A stretch of DNA of 16,657 nt from an uncultured Spirochaetaceae bacterium (GTDB taxonomy: Bacteria; Spirochaetota; Spirochaetia; Treponematales; UBA12059). Made by a program: the position numbers and the translations under genes. The stretch spans positions 1-16,657 of the forward strand of contig CALKWG010000136.1 in NCBI GenBank assembly GCA_938004315.1, read 5' to 3'. A model generated the notes under the pieces. The model searched no databases and was not told the origin of the DNA. It worked only from the letters and a program-made list of their open reading frames with translations. This document shows, piece by piece, positions 12,518 through 16,657 of this stretch; position 1 is the first letter of the stretch, and the number at the start of each line of letters is the position of its first letter.

Positions 12518-15004
12518 GTGACCCTCCCCGACCGCATCTTCGAGGCGGCGTTCCAACAGGCCAGGCAGCCGGAGATCATACTCAACGAGCTCGGCGTGGC
12601 GGCCCTCTGGAACGAGGCCTTCGAGGAGCTCTTCGTACGGCTCGCCGGCTTCGTCCCCGAGCGCCTGTCCATGCCGCTCTTCGATTGGCTGCAGGCGCGC
12701 GATTCCTTCCCCTACCCCTACTACGTGACCGAGGTCACGCTCGGCAGGCTCAAGGAAGCGCAGCTCGAGTCGAGCGTGCGGAGCGCCTCGGGCGAGCGCA
12801 TCTGGCTCAGGACCGCGCTCTGCGCCATCGAGACGCCGGGGCAGGATAGGCCGGCCCGCTGGCTCTGGTGCGCCTTCCAGGACGTCAGCGCCCAGAAGCT
12901 GCGCGAGAACGACCTGGTGTCCGCCAAGGAGGAAGCCGAGAAGGCGACCATCACCAAGAGCCAGTTCCTGGCCAACATGAGCCACGAGATACGCACGCCC
13001 ATACAGACCATCCTGGGCATGACCGAGCTCCTGGAAGACACGGCCCTGGACAAGGAGCAGCAGGACTATATACGCACCGTGCGCTTCTCGGCCGACGTGC
13101 TCTTAGGGCTCATCAACGACGTGCTCGACTTCTCCAAGATCGAGGCGGGCAAGCTGGACCTGGAAACCTCGGATTTCGACCTGCGCGACATACTGCGCCA
13201 GGCCGTGGAGCTCATCATCCTGGACGCGCACAAGAAGGGCCTGGAGGTCATCGTCGACGTAGACGAAGCCCTGCCGCGCGTCGTACGCGGCGATCCGGGG
13301 CGCCTACGGCAGATCGTAGTGAACCTCTTTAAGAACGCCGTGAAGTTCACCCGCTCGGGCGAGATCGTCGTGGAAGCCAGGCTATCCCGGGGCGACGACG
13401 GCCCCCTTCTCGGGCTCAGGCTATGCGACTCGGGGCAGGGCGTGAGCGACGAGCTTCGGGCCAGGCTTTTCACGCCCTTCACCCAGGGGGCCGCGGGGGT
13501 CATGGCCCAAGGCGGCACGGGCCTTGGCCTGGCCATCTCGCGCTTCCTCGTGGGGCTCATGGGCGGCGAGATCTGGTACGAACCCAACGAGGGCCGGGGC
13601 TCGGTCTTCGCCTTCAAGATTCCGCTCAAGCCTGCGGACTACAGCCTGCCTCCGCACGAGCGCATCCTACCCTGGCCGGCCCGCGTGCTGGTCGTGGACG
13701 ACCACCCGCTGGCCCTTGAATACAGCCTGCGCCTCCTCTCGGGCTTCGGTCTCCTGGCCGACGGAGCCGCCTCGGGCGACGAGGCCTTGGCTACGCTCGC
13801 GCGCGCCGCCGAGGCCGGCAAGCCCTACGCGGCCTGCCTCATCGACCAGAATATGCCGGGCATGGACGGCTGGCGCCTGGCCGCGGAGATCACGGCGGAC
13901 AAGCGCATCAACGGCGCCAGGCTCGTGCTCCTGGCGCCCGAAGGGGCCATCGGGCTCGAGGCCAAGATGAAGCTCCTAAAATGGTTCAACGGCTACGCCG
14001 CCAAGCCGGTCGATCCCGACGAGCTGTACGACGTGCTGCGCTCGGCCCTGGGCGACGAGGTCGACCTGCCGGCCGCGGAGCTGGACGAGCTGGAGGCGGC
14101 CGACGAGCCGGAGGAGCTGGAGGCCGCCGAGGACGGCGAGCCCGCGGCGGCGGCGCGCCCCGCCGCCCGGGCGGCGCCTGCCCTGGCGCTCGCCGGCGGC
14201 CGCCGGCTCACGGTGCTCCTGGCCGAGGATCACGAGGTGAACCAGGAGCTCTTCCGCACCCAGCTCGAGCGGCTGGGCTGCGCCGTGCGCCTGGCGTCCG
14301 ACGGCCGCGAGGCCCTAGCCGCCTTCGACGGGGCCGACTTCGACCTCGTGCTCACCGACCTCTTTATGCCGAACATGGACGGCTACGAGACGGCCAAGGC
14401 CTTACGGGCGCGAGGCTACGCCAAGCCCATCATCGCCGTCACGGCGAGCGCCATCAAGGGCGAGCGCGATAAATGCATCGAGGCGGGCATGAACGACGTG
14501 CTCGTGAAGCCCTTCAAGCGCAAGGACCTTGAGGACATGCTGGCCTTCTGGGGAGCCAAGGTCGCCCGCGCGGCCGACGACCGGACGGGCCGCGCATCGC
14601 CGCCGCCCTCGCCCGAGGCGCCCGCCGCCGGATCCGCGCCCCAGCCTGTCGGCCCCGCCGTCGCGGCCTTGGACTTCGACGCGCTCGTGGACACCTTCCT
14701 CGGCCAACGCGCCACGGTCATAGACCTACTCGGGCGCTTCATCGCCAAGACCAGGACCCAGCTGGCCGAAATCGAGGCGTCCATCACGGCGCAGGACGCC
14801 AAGAGCGTGCGGGAGGCGGCGCACTCGATCAAGGGCGCGGCTTGGAACCTGAGCGCCAAGCCCCTGGGGGACGCCGCCAAGGAGCTGGAGGCCGCCGGCC
14901 GTGACGGCGACCTGGAGGCGGCCTTACGGTTACTTGAGCCGCTGGGCGCGCGGATGGCCGAGTTCGAGGCGGCCGCGGCGCCTTTTATCAAGGACTCGGA
15001 CTAG
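12518..15004 (+). CDS. Soluble hybrid histidine kinase PAS-HisKA-HATPase-REC-REC-HPt
   Basis: An 828-residue phosphorelay kinase without membrane segments, so it senses a cytoplasmic signal. Domains: PAS-like sensor (12-127, ending WCAFQDVSAQK); HisKA with SHEIRTP (155-161, His156); ATPase domain with Asn273 (NLFKNAVKFT), DSGQG (304-308) and GTGLGLAI (333-340); receiver 1 (388-510) with Asp394/395, Asp443 (IDQNMPGMDG) and Lys496, but Ala473 in place of the conserved Thr/Ser; an acidic Ala/Glu linker (513-545); receiver 2 (565-680), complete with Glu570/Asp571, Asp614, Thr642 and Lys664; a Pro/Ala linker; and HPt (about 718-820) with His769 in AAHSIKGAAWNLSA. The expected relay is His156 to Asp614 to His769 to a separate receiver, probably in the preceding gene. 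The start is GTG at 12518, nine bases after that gene; its ribosome site (TAGG) is weak, consistent with coupling. Confidence 0.93.
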   Translation: MTLPDRIFEAAFQQARQPEIILNELGVAALWNEAFEELFVRLAGFVPERLSMPLFDWLQARDSFPYPYYVTEVTLGRLKEAQLESSVRSASGERIWLRTALCAIETPGQDRPARWLWCAFQDVSAQKLRENDLVSAKEEAEKATITKSQFLANMSHEIRTPIQTILGMTELLEDTALDKEQQDYIRTVRFSADVLLGLINDVLDFSKIEAGKLDLETSDFDLRDILRQAVELIILDAHKKGLEVIVDVDEALPRVVRGDPGRLRQIVVNLFKNAVKFTRSGEIVVEARLSRGDDGPLLGLRLCDSGQGVSDELRARLFTPFTQGAAGVMAQGGTGLGLAISRFLVGLMGGEIWYEPNEGRGSVFAFKIPLKPADYSLPPHERILPWPARVLVVDDHPLALEYSLRLLSGFGLLADGAASGDEALATLARAAEAGKPYAACLIDQNMPGMDGWRLAAEITADKRINGARLVLLAPEGAIGLEAKMKLLKWFNGYAAKPVDPDELYDVLRSALGDEVDLPAAELDELEAADEPEELEAAEDGEPAAAARPAARAAPALALAGGRRLTVLLAEDHEVNQELFRTQLERLGCAVRLASDGREALAAFDGADFDLVLTDLFMPNMDGYETAKALRARGYAKPIIAVTASAIKGERDKCIEAGMNDVLVKPFKRKDLEDMLAFWGAKVARAADDRTGRASPPPSPEAPAAGSAPQPVGPAVAALDFDALVDTFLGQRATVIDLLGRFIAKTRTQLAEIEASITAQDAKSVREAAHSIKGAAWNLSAKPLGDAAKELEAAGRDGDLEAALRLLEPLGARMAEFEAAAAPFIKDSD

Positions 15005-15046
15005 CCCGCCCAGCCGCGGATCGCGCTTCGGTCCCCAGGGCGGGCT
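15003..15046 (+). terminator. Hairpin after the hybrid kinase gene
   Basis: AGCCCGCCC (15003-15011) pairs perfectly with GGGCGGGCT (15038-15046). An inner stem, 15018-15023 with 15029-15034, has one G-T pair and a five-base loop. The left arm includes two bases of the stop codon. CTTACC follows rather than a T-run. It likely ends or attenuates the phosphofructokinase operon before the next gene. Confidence 0.45.
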
Positions 15047-15070
15047 TACCCCGCCGGGCGTAGCTATGCT

Positions 15071-15748
15071 ATGAATAGGACTATGATTAGAGCCCTGCTC
15101 CTAGACCTGGATAATACCCTGTACCCCGCCAGCGCCGCGATGGAAGCCGAGATCGTGCGGCGCATGAACGAATACGTCGCCCGCTACCTAGGCCTGCCCT
15201 TCGACGAGGCGGCGGCGCTCAGGCGCGAACGCATGCCCGCCTACGCCACGACCTACGAGTGGCTCGAGGCCGAGCACGGCTTCTCGGACGCCGAGGCCTA
15301 CTTCGACTACGTCCATCCCGAGGGCGAGGAGGCCTGCCTCGAGCCCGATCCGACCCTGGGCCCGCTCCTAGACGGCATAGCGCTGCCTAAATACATCTTC
15401 ACGAACGCCCCGGCCTCGCACGCCGACCGAGTCCTCGAGCACCTAGGGGCGGCGGGACGATTCCGCGAGGTCTTCGACATCCGATTCAACGGCCTCCGCG
15501 GCAAGCCCCACGCCTCGGCGGTGGACCGCGTGCTCGCGGCGGTACGCGACGACTGCGGCGCGACGCCGGCCGAGGTCGCCTTCGTCGACGACGTACCGCG
15601 TTACGTCCGCGGCTTCGCCGCCCGCGGCGGCCTGGGGATACTCATCGACCATCACGGCCGGCACGCCGACGAGGCGCTCCCGACCATCAGGCTCCTCTCC
15701 GAGCTGCCGTCGGCCCTGGCCGCGGCGTCGGAAGGAGCCGCCCGATGA
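15071..15748 (+). CDS. HAD-superfamily hydrolase, pyrimidine 5'-nucleotidase-like
   Basis: A 225-residue cytosolic phosphatase of the HAD fold. Motif I is LLDLDNTLYP (nucleophile Asp12, acid/base Asp14), motif II FTNA (Thr111), motif III GKPHASA (Lys145) and motif IV FVDDVPRY (Asp173/Asp174). All catalytic positions are present. DLDNTLYP together with a helical cap between motifs I and II is typical of the pyrimidine 5'-nucleotidase (Sdt1-like) group, which dephosphorylates nucleoside monophosphates; other small phosphate esters are possible. An alternative start is the ATG at 15083, giving MIRALLLDLDN, which looks more natural for this family but has AGGA only two bases upstream; neither start has a good ribosome site. 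Its stop overlaps the next start by four bases (ATGA), and deoD follows that gene, which supports a nucleotide salvage role. Confidence 0.82.
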   Translation: MNRTMIRALLLDLDNTLYPASAAMEAEIVRRMNEYVARYLGLPFDEAAALRRERMPAYATTYEWLEAEHGFSDAEAYFDYVHPEGEEACLEPDPTLGPLLDGIALPKYIFTNAPASHADRVLEHLGAAGRFREVFDIRFNGLRGKPHASAVDRVLAAVRDDCGATPAEVAFVDDVPRYVRGFAARGGLGILIDHHGRHADEALPTIRLLSELPSALAAASEGAAR

Positions 15749-16260
15749 ACCCCTTCAACGCCCTGCCGCGGCTATCGCGACCCAGGCCGGGCCGCCTGGA
15801 GCTCTCCCTGTCCCCGGCCGTCAGGGCCCTGTACCTGGGCCTCGGGCTCGCGCTCGTGCTGGTCCTGAACGGCCGTACCGGCGGCTGGTCGGCCTTGAGC
15901 GTCATGTTCGCGCTCTTAATCGCGCTGGCCGCCGCCGCCGAGGACCGCTGGCGCTTCGACGCGCCCGAGGGCGAGCTTAGGAGGCGCTTCGGGCTCCTCC
16001 TATTCGCCAAGAGCTGGGCCGTCGACCTGAATGAGCTCGGCGCGGTGGAGCTCATAGGCGACGCCTCCGAGATCGCCGACGGCGACCCCTACGCCGCCCT
16101 GCGGCTAGGCATACCCCGCGGCTACGCGAGCCTCAGGCTGGTCCTGGGAGGAGAGCGCCGGCTGACCATGTATGCGGCCCCGGCCAAGCGCCGGGAGGCC
16201 CTGGCCGCGATCGGCCGGGCGATAGCCGAGCATTGCGGCAAGCCGTTCATAGAAGCGTAA
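15745..16260 (+). CDS. Small membrane protein with possible PH-like cytoplasmic domain
   Basis: I do not recognise a named family for these 171 residues. An N-terminal basic segment (1-26) precedes two hydrophobic helices, about 27-43 (ALYLGLGLALVLVLN) and 49-66 (SALSVMFALLIALAAAA). The soluble remainder (67-171) opens with DRWRFD..EGELRRRFGLL, followed by strands such as WAVDLNELGAVELIG and LRLVLGGERRLTMY and a final helix. That layout resembles bacterial PH-like domains of membrane proteins, but this is a guess from pattern. GAAGGAG at 15731-15737, seven bases before the ATG, and the four-base overlap with the nucleotidase gene make this a confident, translationally coupled gene. deoD starts 21 bases after its stop. 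Confidence 0.7.
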   Translation: MNPFNALPRLSRPRPGRLELSLSPAVRALYLGLGLALVLVLNGRTGGWSALSVMFALLIALAAAAEDRWRFDAPEGELRRRFGLLLFAKSWAVDLNELGAVELIGDASEIADGDPYAALRLGIPRGYASLRLVLGGERRLTMYAAPAKRREALAAIGRAIAEHCGKPFIEA

Positions 16261-16281
16261 TACCAACGAGGAGGAATATAC

Positions 16282-16613
16282 ATGAGCGTCCATATCGAAG
16301 CCCCCGTCGGGGCCATAGCCGAAGGCATCCTCTTGCCGGGCGACCCGTTACGCGCCAAGTTCATCGCCGAGAATTTCCTGGAGGGCGCCGAGCTCTTCAA
16401 CGCGGTGAGGAACATGTTCGGATACACGGGTACGTATAAGGGTCAGCGCGTATCGGTCATGGGCACCGGCATGGGCATGCCGTCCCATTCGATCTACGTG
16501 AACGAGCTCCTGCGCGAATACGGCGTCAAGAAGCTCATCCGCGTGGGGACCTGCGGCTCGGTGCGCGAGGACATCCGCGTTCGCGACCTGGTGCTGGCCA
16601 TGAGCGCCTGCAC
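16282..16613 (+). CDS. deoD: Purine nucleoside phosphorylase DeoD, 3' end missing
   Basis: The first 110 residues of a hexameric, E. coli-type purine nucleoside phosphorylase (full length about 235-240). It cleaves purine (deoxy)nucleosides with phosphate to free base and (deoxy)ribose 1-phosphate for salvage. The start resembles E. coli DeoD: MSVHIEAP (His4, which reaches into the neighbouring active site), [10 protein letters not shown] (Gly20, Arg24, phosphate binding), [11 protein letters not shown] with Arg43 just before it, [10 protein letters not shown], and IRVGTCGSV (Arg87, Thr90). The chain reads to MSAC (residue 110), just before the family's ACTD motif, where genomic sequence gives way to adapter. 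The nucleoside-binding Met-Glu region and the catalytic Asp are therefore absent from the contig, not from the organism. GAGGAGG at 16268-16274, seven bases before the ATG, is the best ribosome site in the window. Confidence 0.93.
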
Positions 16614-16657
16614 AGATCGGAAGAGCACACGTCTGAACTCCAGTCACCGAATACGAT
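16614..16657 (+). other. Illumina TruSeq adapter read-through at contig end (not genomic)
   Basis: Bases 16614-16647 match the standard TruSeq read-2 adapter, which begins AGATCGGAAGAGC and ends CTCCAGTCAC. Bases 16648-16655 (CGAATACG) fit an eight-base index, and the final AT fits the start of the next adapter segment (ATCTCG...). Read forward it encodes [10 protein letters not shown], and in reverse [11 protein letters not shown], both familiar adapter-derived peptides. It should be trimmed; anything translated across 16614 is artificial. Confidence 0.97.

Noticed and set aside
15048..15087. Promoter for the nucleotidase gene (TATGCT at 15065, TATGAT at 15082)
   Set aside because: Neither has a recognisable -35 box, and the second would lie over the start codon.
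16348..16647. Reverse-strand open frame starting [11 protein letters not shown]
   Set aside because: Its start and first residues come from adapter sequence, and the rest is antisense to deoD.

Overview
This window is a GC-rich bacterial contig end from a diderm (double-membrane) organism. The exported Ig-repeat protein ends in a membrane-type beta barrel with a terminal phenylalanine. Combined with OmpL47-like repeat signatures, soluble hybrid kinases and a plant/trypanosome-type phosphofructokinase, the best guess is a GC-rich spirochaete. That assignment is inference and rests on no marker gene. I see no rRNA, tRNA, CRISPR array, insertion sequence or phage gene. The longest gene-free stretch is about 225 bases.

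Layout. A forward gene (52-1383) encodes an exported transglutaminase-like protein with a helical repeat tail. It converges with a reverse-strand HisKA_2-type histidine kinase (1402-2868), and the two stop codons form the base of one small hairpin. Upstream of the kinase on the same strand lies a giant reverse gene (2972-9688). It encodes a 2238-residue exported protein of tandem Ig-like repeats capped by a C-terminal outer-membrane barrel. Its repeats carry a second order: at least two multi-domain blocks occur twice, far apart. A 225-base AT-rich divergent intergenic region follows, with a good sigma70-type promoter facing right, a 12-base perfect palindrome and an overlapping inverted repeat.

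Rightwards, three tightly packed genes look like one operon: 6-phosphofructokinase (9914-11227), a receiver/STAS-like/receiver protein (11231-12508) and a soluble hybrid kinase PAS-HisKA-HATPase-REC-REC-HPt (12518-15004). A hairpin separates them from a second group: a HAD-family nucleotidase-like phosphatase (15071-15748), a small membrane protein with a possible PH-like domain (15745-16260) and deoD, purine nucleoside phosphorylase (from 16282).

The last 44 bases (16614-16657) are not genomic. They match the Illumina TruSeq read-2 adapter, an 8-base index and the start of the following adapter segment. deoD is therefore cut at about residue 110 by an assembly artefact.

How the genes may work together (inference): the phosphofructokinase operon ties a glycolytic control enzyme to a phosphorelay ending in an HPt domain and a STAS-like output. 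The nucleotidase/deoD group suggests nucleoside salvage. The surface protein and the kinase behind it may be co-expressed, although the kinase has its own promoter candidate.
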